A DNA stretch of 64,000 bases from Dendrophyllia cribrosa (taxonomy: Eukaryota > Cnidaria > Anthozoa > Scleractinia > Dendrophylliidae), in contig JAJLRJ010000010.1 in the NCBI GenBank assembly GCA_024195265.1, positions 16,378,759 through 16,442,758 of the forward strand. Reading direction: 5' to 3'. The notes under the pieces were generated by a model. The model made no database searches, had not been told where the DNA came from, and was given only the letters and a program-made list of their open reading frames with translations. The first letter of the stretch is position 1. Each line of letters opens with the position of its first letter. A program made the position numbers and the translations under genes. Of this stretch, positions 21,294 through 33,914 are shown piece by piece.

Positions 21294-21415
21294 AGTAGTA
21301 AGTACAGTGCTAACCCGGGATAACCCCAACATATTAAAATAAGGGGTCCGAGCCAGTGAGGACCCCTTATTTTAATATGTTGGGGTGGTCCCGGGTTAGC
21401 ACTGTACTTACTACT
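21294..21415. repeat. 122-bp palindrome at the Polinton terminus
   Basis: AGTAGTAAGTACAGTGCTAA at 21294 is mirrored by TTAGCACTGTACTTACTACT ending at 21415. Arms of about 56 bases, including CCCCAACATATTAAAATAAG, surround the 10-base loop GAGCCAGTGA. Only the few bases between the two arm blocks (GGGATAACCCC versus GGGGTGGTCCC) differ. Confidence 0.9.
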
Positions 21416-22399
21416 TTTGATCACAGACCATGGCAGTCCAAAAGGCGATATAGCAAAAACGCTTATACATCTATATTAATACAAATATTCATAGCGTATC
21501 GTCAAATATAATTACATAACCTTTATTAACTGGCTCGTCGCTCTGCGACGAGACAGTTCTTAAAATACCCTCTTTTTTTTCCCTGTCGGGTCACCTGCCC
21601 CGGGAATCGCTTTTGCTGCGGCCAACACCGTACCTAGTTTACTTCCGGTTTTCAGAAATGGCGTAATCAGTGATGTCATCAAAACGACGTCACGGCAGCG
21701 GCGCGTGGCCACGCCGTAACGCCGCCAACTCCAACCCATACTACACTAATCTTCACCTTTAATTCACTTATATTAAGAAAAGACGAATCCGTGGCTTCCT
21801 TGTGGGAACGTTTTTTATAAAAGCAATTTGAAATAGAAACGTGCTGTACACAGATGCGTATTACGTGCAAGCGATAATTCTTGGGAACATGCGGGTTCTC
21901 ACTGTCTTGTTGCTTCAGAAAAATTGCTGCTTTTGTTATGGTACATTAAAATATATGACAAATGTTTCTTACGCATGCGCATGACATAAATTTTCCGTGA
22001 TTTGGTCTAATTGGTGTAAAAAGTCAAACATTTATTTCTCACATCGAGGTGAACGTTGCTTTTGTATACAGCATGCGACTTGAGGCCAAATTTGTCCAGA
22101 TTCTGTAGAAATAAGAGCTTATTTTAGGTCAAGCTCTTCCGAGGCTTTTCGCATTCGTAAGCATAATGTTAATTCATAACAAAGTTTACTACCGATTCTT
22201 TACAATGCCTTTGTACATTCATCGCTGCCTGTAGTGAGTAATTTCAAGACTTTATTTAACGAAAAAACAATAGAAATTCAAGGGAAAACGGGATTGTTCT
22301 TTGCTAGGTAACAAGCCCATCATTGTAAACAAAATTTACACCTTTGGACTGGAATTCTGTGGATTATGGACTGTGAAATGCGTGGCATATCACTACTGT
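21416..22399. other. No gene recognised
   Basis: Sequence right of the Polinton end. It holds CpG-rich patches (CGACGTCACGGCAGCGGCGCG near 21685) and AT-rich DNA, with no supported gene or repeat boundary. Confidence 0.4.
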
Positions 22400-22880
22400 A
22401 GTTACAAATTTCCATGCCGTATTTATTAAGTTAACACTTTCATTTGCCGGAACAGCCGATTTTTCCAGGGAAACTAATCCTCAGGAACTGTCATGTGTTA
22501 TTGTCCGGCGTTTTCGCTAAATGTTTCTGCGATACTGCCGCGACGGACAAGTGTACATGTTGTGTACAACACTGACAAACCGATTAACGCGACAACTGAG
22601 CATGAGGCAAACGTATAGCTTTGAAAACGTCTGTCTGGTTTTTAGCCGTTACAGTAAAATCTCTCAGATTTCTACTTCATTTACAAGGAAAGACGAAAGG
22701 TAAACTAGCAAAAAAAACTACAGCGAGGCGGCGACGATTCTTTTGCAAGGAAACAGAGAAGCGTGGTTTCGTGACCAACCGTTTGTTTGGGTTTCTTGCG
22801 GTTTCGAGTCGCTTCTGATTGGTTGCTGCATAATGGGAAATGTCAAAATCAAATCAAATCAAAGTGTTCACTGTTTTTGG
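22400..22880 (+). repeat. Fragment of the foldback element family seen at 25909-29371
   Basis: The stretch matches 28165-28680 in direct orientation, sharing TTTTTCCAGGGAAACTAATCC, GATACTGCCGCGACGGACAAG, GTTTGTTTGGGTTTCTTGCGG and TTGGTTGCTGCA-AATGGGAAATG. It carries no gene. Confidence 0.8.
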
Positions 22881-23029
22881 ATTCTCACAGTAATGAAGAT
22901 TTTTACTGATTTCATTGCTTTTAAAAATAGTCTTTTTAAATGTAACATAAAAAAATTATGGTTTAGAGAGTATTAGACGAGTGTGATTTACTCGGGAAGC
23001 AATAAATTAAATATTCGAAGCGAGTAAAG

Positions 23030-23545
23030 CCAAATTGGTAGCTTCCGACACTCAAGGTCCTTAAGAACACGCCAGGACGTGTTTATGATGCAATGTTTGT
23101 CACGCAAAAGTAAGATTAGTTCTTTTGTTGGGGGGAGGGGTGCGTGACTTGTTCCGCGTTCGCGTTTGCTGTTGTAAAACAAAATGATACCGTAACAAGA
23201 TTTGGAAGTGGGTTTTGGAGACATCCATGTTTAGTCGAATACAGCTAAATTGGTAGTGTGTTTGATGTTTGTGTGTCACGGAAAAAAATAAGATTAGTTA
23301 TTTTGACGCGGCGGGGGGGGGGGGAGGGGTGCGTAACCTTATGTGGTGGAATAATGGTCTTGTTTTGGGGAGAGATGTGTGACTCGGTGGTGCAATACTG
23401 TAGTAACGTTTGTCGTTGTAAAAGAAAGTGATATCGTTCGCGTGTTTGGTGTTGTGAAAGAAGAGAATACCGTAATAAGACTCGGCTGTTGGATTTCTGA
23501 GACATTTTTGTTTGGTTTGATGCAGCTTTTTTTACATTTGTCGAT
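23030..23545 (+). repeat. Degenerate tandem units of about 200-250 bp
   Basis: Units share AAATTGGTAG, AAGATTAGTT, G-rich GGGGAGGGGTGCGT, and TGTTGTAAAA followed by GATACCGTAA. At least two and probably three units are present. They could be part of a retroelement terminal repeat; the assignment is open. Confidence 0.55.
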
Positions 23546-23886
23546 CGTTTTAAGTTGAGACATTTTGGTTGGATATTGTGCAAGGTAAGTGTTAATTTGT
23601 CTTGCAGTCGTTTTTCTGTGATTAATTGTGGGGGAAATGTGTTTGGTTTTAATGTTGAATGGGTTTTTGAGAAGTTGTTTTAGGATGAATAAGGGTGATG
23701 TGGTTGTGTGTGAAAAATGAGATAAAAGATCAAGGGTTTTATTGAGACAACTCGTGAATATGAAATGGTGTAAATAAATAATTTGGGTGACCCTATTTAC
23801 AGCGGTCTTACCCAAAGCGGTATAAAGGAGTCGCCACAAGGAATAAATTATCACTTCGAGAAAGAAGTTGTCCGGTGCAACTAGCC

Positions 23887-24016
23887 ATGGCTGAACAAGC
23901 ACAGCAAAATCAAGTTCCCCAAGTTCCACAACTTCAAGTTCCTCAAGCGCAGCAACCTGCTCCCGTTGCTTAAGAGAACGTTAACCCGCCTGCTGCTCCT
24001 GGCGCCCCCCAAGAGG
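23887..24016 (+). pseudogene. Possible first exon of a gag-like protein, with an internal stop
   Basis: ATG 23887 starts MAEQAQQNQVPQVPQLQVPQ, a Gln/Pro/Val-rich segment interrupted by TAA at 23971-23973, after which the frame continues Pro/Ala-rich to CAAGAG followed by GTAATT, a good splice donor. A candidate acceptor (CCCTTGTAG) is at 25403-25411. Pro/Gln-rich N-terminal exons of this kind occur in gag genes of DIRS-like elements, and a DIRS element lies at 40713-44034, but the connection is not proven. Confidence 0.3.
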
Positions 24017-24084
24017 TAATTTTCTTGCCTTTTCTTTATTCCCGTTCCTGTGGTTTCTTCCTTCGCCCGCGTGTCATTTATTTC

Positions 24085-24610
24085 ATCGTCATCCGTCTCT
24101 GGCTTATTGTATTGTTTATGGCTCCAGAGCAGAAATTGTTTACGGCATTTTGGCATTTTCCTGACTCTGTCGAGCGTTTTCTTAGTTACAGTGACGCAAA
24201 TTGCCAAATTACTCGTTCCCTGGTATTGTATTGTTTGTGGCTCCAGAGCAGAAATTGTTTACGGCATTTTGGCGTTTTCCTGACTCTGTCCAGCGTTTTC
24301 TTAAGTTGCAGGGACGCAAATTGCTAAATTACTCGTTCCCTGGTATTGTATTGTTTGTGGCTCCAGAGCAGAAGTTAATTACGGCATTTTGGTATTTTCC
24401 TGACTCTGTCGAGCGTTTCGTTAGTTCCACGGACGCAAATTTGCTATTACTCGTTCCCTGGTATTGCATGTATTGTTTGTGGCTCCAGAGCAGAAGTTTT
24501 TAAAAAGTCTTTTGTTTCCTGACTCTGTTGAGCGTTTTGCATGTTAGTTACAGGGACGCAATCCCTGATATTGTTTTGTTTGTGGCTCCAGAGCAGAAGT
24601 GTTTATTACG
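24085..24610 (+). repeat. Five tandem units of about 104-122 bp
   Basis: GGCTCCAGAGCAGAA recurs at about 24119, 24239, 24359, 24481 and 24583. Each is followed by a T-rich tract, CCTGACTCTGT and the AGCG/GGACGCAA block, and preceded by TGGTATTGTATTGTTTGT. It probably lies inside an intron. Confidence 0.85.
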
Positions 24611-25689
24611 GTTTGTTGGTTACATATACTCGTATTTGTTTTATCTTGCTTACTGGTAAATTATTTATCTGTTTTCCGCTATATTTGTTCGTTTCCTGCT
24701 GCCTACTTGTTTTCGGCTATTTATTTAATTGCTTTCTGTTTTGTTCAATGTTTGGCGCCTCTAGCCCCATGGCTTAAGTTTGTTTTGCGGGAATTTTCTA
24801 TTTCAATCCTATGTCTGGGTGTTATTTCGTTGTCAGGCAGTATCCTGGTTGTGCAAGTATATTTTGTGTTAATGCAGTTAAAGTTGTTTTTTATTATAGG
24901 TTATAATTTTCACTATATTTTTGCCTATGCGTATTTTGGTTTGTCTCGATTTTATTTCTTCTCCGTTTTGCTTCTCGTTTTGTTTTATTGTGTCATGCTG
25001 CGTCTATGGATTTATTTGTTGTATGGCCGTTTTTGTTTCCTGGCCTTGTTTAAGGTTTTAATTATCACGTTTTGGCTTATTCTATTCAGCCTCTATTGTT
25101 CTTTGCCCCTTGTTTTTAGCCCCTTTTTTCACCGCTGCTCGTTAGAATTTGTTTTATGCATGCGCACATCCTTTTGCACCTCCTTTATTCTGTATTTGCA
25201 TATATCCTTGTTTCCTTTGCTTCAAGCCTATTTTCCTTTACGCGTGTTTATGTTTCGCCTTCCTTTATTCCCTTACTCTTGGAATGACTGTTTGGAACGG
25301 GAATCTTATTCCCTCTCGGATTACCGGGGCTCCAAGCTGTCATTCCCTGAGTCCCGTCGCGCTTGCCCCTTTTACCCTCTCACACGCCTTTTCTTTTGTC
25401 TTTCCCTTGTAGCCTCCCATTAAGCGCCTTCGAGTCGGTCATTTTTTCCATTCCATACTGGGAGATGTCGGATGATTTCAACCCTATTAGCCATTCTGCT
25501 CCCCACCTGCGTTGGGTTGATTATAGGGGTATGCCTTTAGACGTGACTCAGGGAATGACAGAGCCCTGCAACAAGCATATTTCTCCAGCTTTCTTTAAAG
25601 AAGTCCTTCACGGCTCCTCTAGCGTCCTCTCCCCCAAAACGTCCCCTACCCCAGTAATAGGCGTGTTTCGGAATGGGGCAGGACTTCGT
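24611..25689. other. T-rich stretch, no supported gene
   Basis: A 274-codon open frame here is Phe/Leu/Cys-rich because the DNA is T-rich on this strand, and I do not believe it is coding. A splice-acceptor-like TTCCCTTGTAG at about 25401 precedes a short segment reading PPIKRLRVG, which may be a retroelement exon. Confidence 0.35.
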
Positions 25690-25695
25690 GTTAGC

Positions 25696-25730
25696 GCCCC
25701 CCTCCCCCCCCCCCCCCCCCCCCCCCCCCC
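25696..25730 (+). repeat. Poly-C tract
   Basis: More than 25 consecutive C broken by few bases. The length may be an assembly approximation. Similar tracts lie at 35094, 35219, 35345 and 41461. Confidence 0.8.
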
Positions 25731-25908
25731 ACACCCCCAATCGCTTGTTTTAGTCTGGGGTATGTTATAGTTTAGTGTGGGTGTTTTTAGATTGGGGTCT
25801 TTAGTTTAGTCTCCTTTGTGTTACGGGTGTCCGTTTGCATCCTTTTCTGTGGCCGCCAGTCCTCCATATCTTCAAGGAGTACAGGTAAGACCGGTGTAAA
25901 TAGGATAC

Positions 25909-28900
25909 TATTCCGCGGAATGACGGAATGACGGAATGGAATGGCGGAATGGCGGAATATTCTAAAACACGGAATGGCGGAATATTCTAAAACACGGAAT
26001 GACGGAATATCCTAAAACACGGAATGGCGGAATATTCTAAAACACGGAATGACGGAATATTCTAAAACACGGAATGGCGGAATATTCTAAAACACGATTG
26101 TCGATACGATCAGGCCGCGAAAAATGATCCTTTTTCGTGCCCTGATAAGATGCCCTGATAAGATCTTTCATCCTCCTGGTGCCTTAATATCGCAGGCTCA
26201 CTTTCCCACACTCGGAGAAGTACAGCAGCATGGAGGAAGACGACGGTAAGTGTTGCAATTGCTTTGGAACTTTAAATGTCGCGTTTTTGGTCATTTTCAA
26301 GGCATTATACATGACGTGATTTTGTTTTTTTGCGAGCTGTTTTGCTAAGTCAGTATCCTTTCGAAGTTTGTGTTACAACACGTTAGCTTCATAGTTACAT
26401 GTGATTTTCTCTCGCAGATGTTGTGTTCATTGCAGAGAAAAAAACCATCGGTAAGTAAAAATAACATTTTAAGCCGCTTAGTAATGAAGTTGTTACATTC
26501 ATATATGTATGTATAAACGCGGTCATGTTAAAACGCAGACTGCAGACCGTGCAGACTGTGCAGACCATGCAGACTGTGCAGACTGAGAATTTTTTTCCTG
26601 ATTATTTTGTTACTTTTCCAAAAACATAAACCGTGAACACTTTGATTTGATTTTGACATTTCCGATTGTGCAGCAACCAATCAGAAACGACTCGAAACGG
26701 CAAGAAACCCAAACAAACGGTTTATAGTCACGAAACCACGCTTCTCTGTTTCCTTGCAAAACAATCGTCGCCGCCTCGCTGTAGTTTTGCACCTAAAGAC
26801 ACTTCTGTAGCTAACCAACCCAAACGAGTACCCCTTGCTTCTGTTCTTTTTTGCAGTTATACCGTTGTAAAATTTAAAATTTTTGTTTTTTCTGCTTTCG
26901 CGGTTGATTGGTTTGAGCGCGATTTTCTTCTCAACGGTTATGTCACGCCGTACAAAGCTTTCCCCCGTGACATTTCGTTGAGAAAAAATCGCCCAAACGG
27001 CCAAGGTTCGATTCGGAAGTTAAGAAATTTAAAGCCTATAGAAGCAAAAGAAAAAAACAGTGGGTCAGGTTTTCAAACTTTATTAAGATTATTGCAGGTG
27101 GCGATGATTATTTTTCGATCCACAGAACAACAACAACAACAACAACAACAATTTATTTCAACAACAAACAATCACAACAATGTATTCTTAGTATAATAAT
27201 GGAAGAGTTGAATGATTTGTTTGCCCTGCAAATAGCTGGAACGCTAATCGGGGCGGGGCAAAACAAGTACATGGATAATACAGTTATCTACAAAATCAAA
27301 AACCTTATACTATTGAAAAGCCTTGCAGATTGCACATAATAATGAATAAAAAACACAAAAGTTAAGTGATCTAATTGAGTTAAGAACAAGTGGTCTCATC
27401 TGGTGACCTGTGATTATCAGATATCATCGAATTCTTGGCTTTCACTTACGTCATATCAAAATTCAGAAGCATTAAACAATAGATTTCGAATCCAAAATGT
27501 TTATGGAATTGTAGAGAGTTTAAAACTACACATCTTGGCCAAATTTTGAAGCGCCAAAGCATTTCGTTCAAGACTTATAAGCGAACGAGTATTAGACATT
27601 TTTAGTAGAAATGTATGGAGCGGCCATCTTTGTGCCCCACTCAGGGGCACAAAGATGGCGGCCAAAAATTCAAAGTCTTAATTACACCAAAAATCAAATC
27701 AAAACATATTGTATTTGTTATAAGCTCCATTAACTCGGCTTATAAGCACTTATAATGCAAACAATAACTTTCAGCTGATTCAATTTTGTTTATTTTCACA
27801 GCTTATCTGTAATAGCGTGACGAATTGCGTGACACATTTAAAGCCTTTGTAAATCGGAAGCAAAACACTGTGAAAACCTGAAACTTTCTGTGAAAGATTA
27901 ATAATACTTGTATCCACATACCATGTTAGAAACAGCTTTGTAGGTTGTATAGTTTAGATTTTTTAATTTTTATGACGTCATGTGAAAACCAAGAATATTC
28001 TCGCCTTCAAATTTTGCAAGGCCGTATTGCAATTAGCCACACACGGCAAAGTAGCTAGTTGCTGATCAGCGAGAGATCAAAGCAAAAGAAACGTTATGCA
28101 GTAGCTGTAAAACTTACCGTGCTGGGAATAAAAGTTGACAAGTTTACGGCAAGTTAGCGGTACTGTAGTTACATATTTGCATGCTCGTAAGTTAACAGTT
28201 TCTTCATTCGCCGGAACAGCCGATTTTGTCCTCGCTCAGTAGCTTTTACGAAAATTCACTTTTTCCAGGGAAACTAATCCTTAGGAACTGTCATGTGTTA
28301 TTGTCCGGCTTTTTCGCTAAATGTTTTTGCGATACTGCCGCGACGGACAAGTGTTGTGTACACTGCACTGACAAACCGATGAACGCGACAACTGAGCATG
28401 AGGCAAAAGGTATAGCTAAACGTCCGTCTGGTTTTTAGCCGTTACAGTAAAATCGCTCAGATTTCTACTTCATTTACAAAGAAAGACGAAAGGTAAACTA
28501 GCGATAAAAAAAACCACAGCAAGGCGGCGACGATTCTTTTGCAAGGAAACAGAGAAGCGTGGTTTCGTGACTATAAACCGTTTGTTTGGGTTTCTTGCGG
28601 TTTCGAGTCGCTTCTGATTGGTTGCTGCACAATGGGAAATGTCAAAATCAAATCAAAGTGTTCACGGTTTTTGTTTTTGGAAAAGTAACAAAATAATCAG
28701 GAAAAAAATTCTCAGTCTGCACAGTCTGCATGGTCTGCACAGTCTGCACGGTCTGCAGTCTGTAGTCTGCAGTCTGCGTTTTAACATGACCGCGTTTATA
28801 CATACATATATGAATGTAACAACTTCATTACTAAGCGGCTTAAAATGTTATTTTTACCTACCGATGGGTTTTTTCTCTGCAATGAACACAACATCTGCGA

Positions 28901-29371
28901 GAGAAAATCACACGCAACTATGAAGCTTACGTGTTGTAACACAAACTTCGAAAGGACACTGACTTAGCAAAACAGCTTGCAAAAAAACAAAATCACGTCA
29001 TGTATAATGCCTTGAAAATGACCAAAAACGCGACATTTAAAGTTCCAAAGCAATTGCAACACTTACCGTCGTCTTCCTCCATGCTGCCGTACTTCTCTGA
29101 GTGTGGGAAAGTGAGCCTGCGATATTAAGGCACCAGGAGGATGAAAGATCTTATCAGTGCATCTTATCAGGGCACGAAAAAGGATCATTTTTCGCGCCCT
29201 GATCGTATCGACAATCGTGTTTTAGAATATTCCGTCATTCCGTGTTTTAGAATATTCCGTCATTCCGTGTTTTAGAATATTCCGTCATTCCGTCTTTTAG
29301 AATATTCCGCCATTCCGTGTTTTAGAATATTCCGCCATTCCATTCCATCATTCCGTCATTCCGCGGAATAG
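25909..29371. mobile_element. Foldback/non-autonomous DNA element with tandem-repeat TIRs
   Basis: The termini CTATTCCGCGGAATGACGG and its inverse bound arms of about 870 bases. Outer parts consist of repeated ACGGAATGGCGGAATATTCTAAAAC-type units (25912-26095 and 29217-29370, inverted). Inner parts match too, including CCTGATAAGATCTTTCATCC, ATGGAGGAAGACGACGGTAA, the CAGACTGTGCAGACC minirepeat and TTGGTTGCTGCA. No transposase is encoded. No clear target duplication is visible, and the left flank (GGTGTAAATAGGATA) may include extra terminal bases relative to the right (GGTCACCCCC read inverted). Confidence 0.8.
27623..27659. repeat. Perfect 16-bp hairpin
   Basis: GCCATCTTTGTGCCCC, loop ACTCA, GGGGCACAAAGATGGC, near the centre of the foldback element. 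Confidence 0.85.
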
Positions 29372-30006
29372 GGTCACCCCCGTCTTTCACTTTTTCTTTC
29401 AGAAATCCACTGAAATTTATTACTTTAGGGGCATGTTTGTTGAAACATTCCAGTACCTTGTGCTACATAAACATTTACTTCAGCTTTCTTGCCGGCTTTC
29501 TTGTTTCCTGCCATGTCTGCCTTTCTGGGAAATTTGACTTCCGTTTCTGAGCGTAGGCATGCGCACTAAAACCGGATTCCCAGATTTTCTGGGATAAAAA
29601 TTCCATTATCCCAGAGTCTCTCCTGGCGACGAGGACTCTGGGTACGAGATTGGTAATGTCCATACTGACCACAACGCAGGCTCAAAAATAATTTAACTTC
29701 AAAATGGCGAAGAATGTTTTCCAAACATTATGTTGACAGTTTTCGATGGCGTTTATGGTTCTCCCGTGGTTTTATAACTTATTTGTCTCACTCTTACTGG
29801 CATAAACTGAAGGTAGGTAAGGTAGCAATGAATATTCTCATAGCAAAGTCAACACCGATGAACTGCACGATAAATATCGACGAAGAGCTGAATAAGGAGA
29901 TCGAACTTTTAAAAAATGTAAACTTTAATACTGTATTTGGCCGGATCGTAATGGACCCTAACAATGGAGTCTGAAGCACTTAAATGACATGTATGTATCA
30001 GTCTTT
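29372..30006. other. No gene recognised
   Basis: Short sequence between two mobile elements. It contains an inverted pair, ATTCCCAGATTTTCTGGGATAA near 29576, and no supported gene. Confidence 0.35.
30002..30006. repeat. Target site duplication TCTTT, left
   Basis: The same pentamer at 39689-39693 flanks the inverted termini GCGATTTGTGGG and CCCACAAATCGC. Confidence 0.65.
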
Positions 30007-30310
30007 GCGATTTGTGGGACGAGGTGGCCGGGAGTCACCGGCCTTGCTTCGCTTTATTAATGGAAACGACAACCAACGACATCGCAAAAACTCGTAAGCC
30101 ACAAAACCGTCTAAAATGGACATTATTTGCGCCCAAATTGCATACAAGACACAACGAAAACACAATGTTGAGGTAAGTGAAGTTTATTTCCACATTAAAG
30201 CTTTATTTTAGCATATACAAGACTAAAATGGATTTCCCATACAAAGTCTACAAATCGTTCGTTGCGTAAACATCACATAATAAGCTTGAGCTGCCTGTGG
30301 TGAAATTTGC

Positions 30311-33300
30311 CGACTTTGCGGAGCTATATCTCCACTATTTTAAAAGATATCGCTTTTAAACTCGGCCACTTTACTAATTTTGAGATGCTTTTTCCAGTAG
30401 TGTCGATGGATTTTTGCTGTCTGGCCAATATAAAAATTTGGAAAAACCGTGATAAGGCCTATTGTTTTTTGCATTGAAAATGAAGTATGAAAGACAGAAA
30501 CCCTCATTTACAAACCTCATGAAATGTGCTTCAAAAAGCTTTTCTTGCTAATTCTAGCATTGTTTTAAGCAGAACGATGCTTAGCTGAACATTTGCTGTC
30601 TTTTTCTTGCAATTTCATTAAAATTAAACCACTATTTTTAATTACCGAATTTTGATGAAATCGCCAGAAATCGTTGAGTGAGGTGCAAAAATTCCTTCAT
30701 ACTAAAAAGTTATTTAGTTGCCCAAAAATTTTATTATATTTTTCGAAAGCATAAAGATACTTCTTACTTCAGGTATTAAAACTACGTTGTTAGCTTGTTG
30801 CACATTGGCGATATTAAGATCTAAAATGACCTAATTTTGGCGTCTCGTGAAAATGACCAAACATGCCCTTCACTTTCGGTATTGGAAAAGCAGCAAATAG
30901 ACAGACAGACAGACGATAGAAACTTTATTAAAGTGTCAAAAGCCATGTAGCTGGGGAAAAATCCCTTACTAATTTGGGGACACCAATTAAAGAAATCAAA
31001 GAAATCAAATCAAAGCAACCTATTCCAATAACACATTTTGCTGCAAGACTGATCAATATAGAATACGATTTAGTAGTTTTTATTACCAGGCTGCTTTTTT
31101 TTTGTTGTCTTACCACTCGACTAAATTTAGCTAATTAATATGCATAAATTTGTGCCAAACAGCCATTTTTCGGGGGGGACCCTACAACTCAGAGAGAATA
31201 AAAAAAATTGACCTTATATTTTGGTACATATATTTACTCATGACTCTCAACCTTTGTGCCAAATTTGAGCGAAATCGGTGATTTGAGTATTATCACCTCC
31301 TGCCTGGTCCTATCGTGGACACTCTCTTAAAAATCTCTAAATCAAAATTAATTTGTTGATGTACATTTTCCTTACTGGTGTCAATACACTTCACATAGCC
31401 ATATAACTACAGTGAATCTGTATTCAGTTTCTACAGACAACTCATGTTGAAGGTGATCAGGTTCTCAATTTGCATAATCTATGTACTTGCACGTACACTG
31501 ATATTGTGAGGAGATTTAAGATACTGATCACCGTTCCAATAATAAATGTGAAGCAGTAATGTTGATGTGTCATGAGTTTACCTACATGTATACAGTTGCT
31601 ACACGTTAGCTGGTCATGATTGCTAACAGAAAATTGTTTTTTCCTAACAAAATGTTTTTATCCAAATTGTAAACAGAAATTCTCCTTACTAAACCATTCG
31701 AATGTTATTTCTTATTGAACTATTTTATGAAGAATGCTGTAAACTCAAGATACCGTATACGTATACAAAGCACATTTCACTCACTGTTTATTCACAAACA
31801 ATGCTACATCATGTTAATGTTGTATATTTGGGAAATAATTTCCACCTGTGTGATCTGTAGTTTAGATCATTTATCGGTAGTTTTGATCATTTAAAAAGTT
31901 CCGTAGTGACTTTAGTGAGAATATCAATAAACAATTTACAGTGTGTACTAATTAGAGAATTATTTTTCAGTGTTTGAGTATCCTCTCAGTACGTAGTTTA
32001 GCTACTTAACATCGTTTTTTTTTTGCCAAAGCCGGTGATTTGAGCTACATTTCTTAATCGGTCTTCTTCTCTGAGCCTTTCCTGTAATCAGTGTTTGCTT
32101 TTCCCTACCGTATGAAAGATATTCGTCACGAGTATTTAGCTGATCTTGTAATTCTTGCCGCCACTCGTTGCGTCTTGTCCCACACTTCCAGTCGGTGCCG
32201 TCGCCTCTCCTGATCGGTTTCGTTCAGAATTCTAATGGCGGCATTTTGCAAAGGCGTTTGAACCTACTCAAACGTTGTGCCTAGGCTGTTCGAAGTCTCT
32301 GTAATCTATGCTCTCGTTTTCTCTTCGTTGCTCGATCGTGCTGAATTTCAAGGCACCGTTCAGCGGAGTTTCGGTGGTTAATTTTCTCGGACAAGGATTT
32401 CTAGCCACTTGTTTGAATCCAGCGTTGTTGTGTTTGCTGTTCTTTCTCATTTGTATCAGAAATTGGTTGTGTTTCACCCAGAGTAAACATTTTTTCACAG
32501 ACTAAACGGCCGCCATGAATAAACGTGAGCGTGCGCCAATGTCAGCGGTCGCTATTTTTGTTGCCAGGCAACTGCAGGACACCATCGCGATATATATATA
32601 TATATATATAGAACCCGAGGTTCTATCGCCCTACAGCGATCCACGCGCGATCCCCACGCGCGACAAATTTATAAACCTCGCTTCGCGAGGAACAAATCAA
32701 ACCTTAATATTGGTTGTTTTAGTCGAAGAAAAGAAACGTACTCTCTTGCGATTTGGTCAAAGAAAACGGAATGAAAATCAATGATTCAGTTCAAAGCGAT
32801 GTTGACTCCGTGAAGGAAAATTATAACTGATAAAGCTGTAAACCGAATCGGTAAGTTCATTCGATTATTTCAATTGTCAAATTAGCTAAATTGTCAGCCA
32901 TGTAACCTTTTGATTAAATCTGAACAATAAAGCAGTAATTTCAGAGAAAGAGCTTTCATAGTTTCATACCAACATCGTAGCTTTGATTGTGTATAGAGTT
33001 CACGCTAAAAAATCGAAACTTGTCTTTCATCTTCTATTTGGCATCATTTAAGCTTAAGCTTATATCTTATTTTTGCGATCTTTTCCCACCCTTTTCTACT
33101 GCAAGTGCTGCAAAAATAATTATTTAATTCAAGAATTCTTGGATAGAATCCCCAAACCGGTAAAACGATATGTAAAGAGTTTATATGACATTTTAAAATT
33201 TACGCTATTGCGAGCGCTAGCGCTAAAAGAATATTTCATGGCGTGTTGTTTCTATCTTGCTTTTCAAAAATATAACTGAAAGCTAAGCTTCATATATTCT

Positions 33301-33632
33301 ACTTCGTGAAAGCCCTGCTAAATACAAAAACTAGATCTCTTGAATCTTCCCGTTCAAAAAAGTTAGTAAGATTGCTGTAAGCTTAGCAAGAGCTTTATTG
33401 TTTTGAGTATAAATTACCGAGACTGCAAGATTTGCGTGTTTGCGGGTGTTTGTCCGCCTTGGCTCGATCACCTTTCACTGCAAATTACATTTTTCTGCCG
33501 AAAACTCGGTTTATTCTCTCCGACATTTGTAAGGACAGAACGTTCATCTATCATTAAAGCCGCCAAGAGGGACTATTTCTAGTATAAGTTGCTTTATATA
33601 TTTCCTGGACCAACTTAACGAACAGTTTACTC
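30311..33632. other. AT-rich interior of the 9.7-kb element, no gene seen
   Basis: The stretch includes a (TA)n run near 32590-32611. The short frames at 32268-32505 (either strand) and 32515-32784 have no recognisable features. Confidence 0.4.
33625..33632. repeat. 8-bp target duplication GTTTACTC, left
   Basis: Repeated at 39367-39374, outside inverted termini CAGGCATAACTAATC and GATTAGTTATGCCTG. Confidence 0.8.
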
Positions 33633-33914
33633 CAGGCATAACTAATCAATGACATCAATGACACCAATGTAGTCAATGAGTAATCAATGAGTAATCAATT
33701 GATTACTCATCGAGTATTGCCAATACTCAATGAGTACTCAATGACTAATCGATGACCCACAAAATTTTTGGTCATTGATTAGTCATTGATGTCATTGATT
33801 AGTCATTGATGTCATTGATTAGTCATTGATTTCATTGATTACTCATCGGGTTTATCGAATGGTATAAAAATCCAGGAAAAATAAAACAAATTCTTTTGAT
33901 TTCAACTTTATTTA

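Larger units (their letters stand above)
1..21415. mobile_element. Polinton/Maverick-type (adintovirus-like) element 1, left end outside window
   Basis: The block contains the Polinton hallmark set: a capsid-like protein, a packaging ATPase, a retroviral-type integrase and a protein-primed family B DNA polymerase, plus small membrane genes. The integrase (plus) and the polymerase (minus) converge with stops about 6 bases apart. The right terminus is taken as 21415 because a palindrome there ends in ACTACT, and Polinton ends usually begin AG and finish CT; the following hexamer TTTGAT (21416-21421) would be the target duplication, but the left end is not visible. A 9.2-kb transposon is nested at 8216-17458. 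The element is inactive as read, because several genes carry frameshifts or stops. Confidence 0.85.

Noticed and set aside
24599..25423. 274-codon open frame, apparently polytopic membrane protein
   Set aside because: Its hydrophobicity follows from T-rich DNA (Phe/Leu/Cys/Ser codons). It has no family resemblance and sits beside tandem repeats.
25149..25770. Overlapping short frames around a splice-acceptor-like site (87 and 135 codons)
   Set aside because: Low-complexity Pro run from poly-C and no recognisable domain; at most a small retroelement exon.
32515..32784. 89-codon frame with an IYIYIYI tract
   Set aside because: The tract comes from a (TA)n microsatellite; no other evidence of coding.
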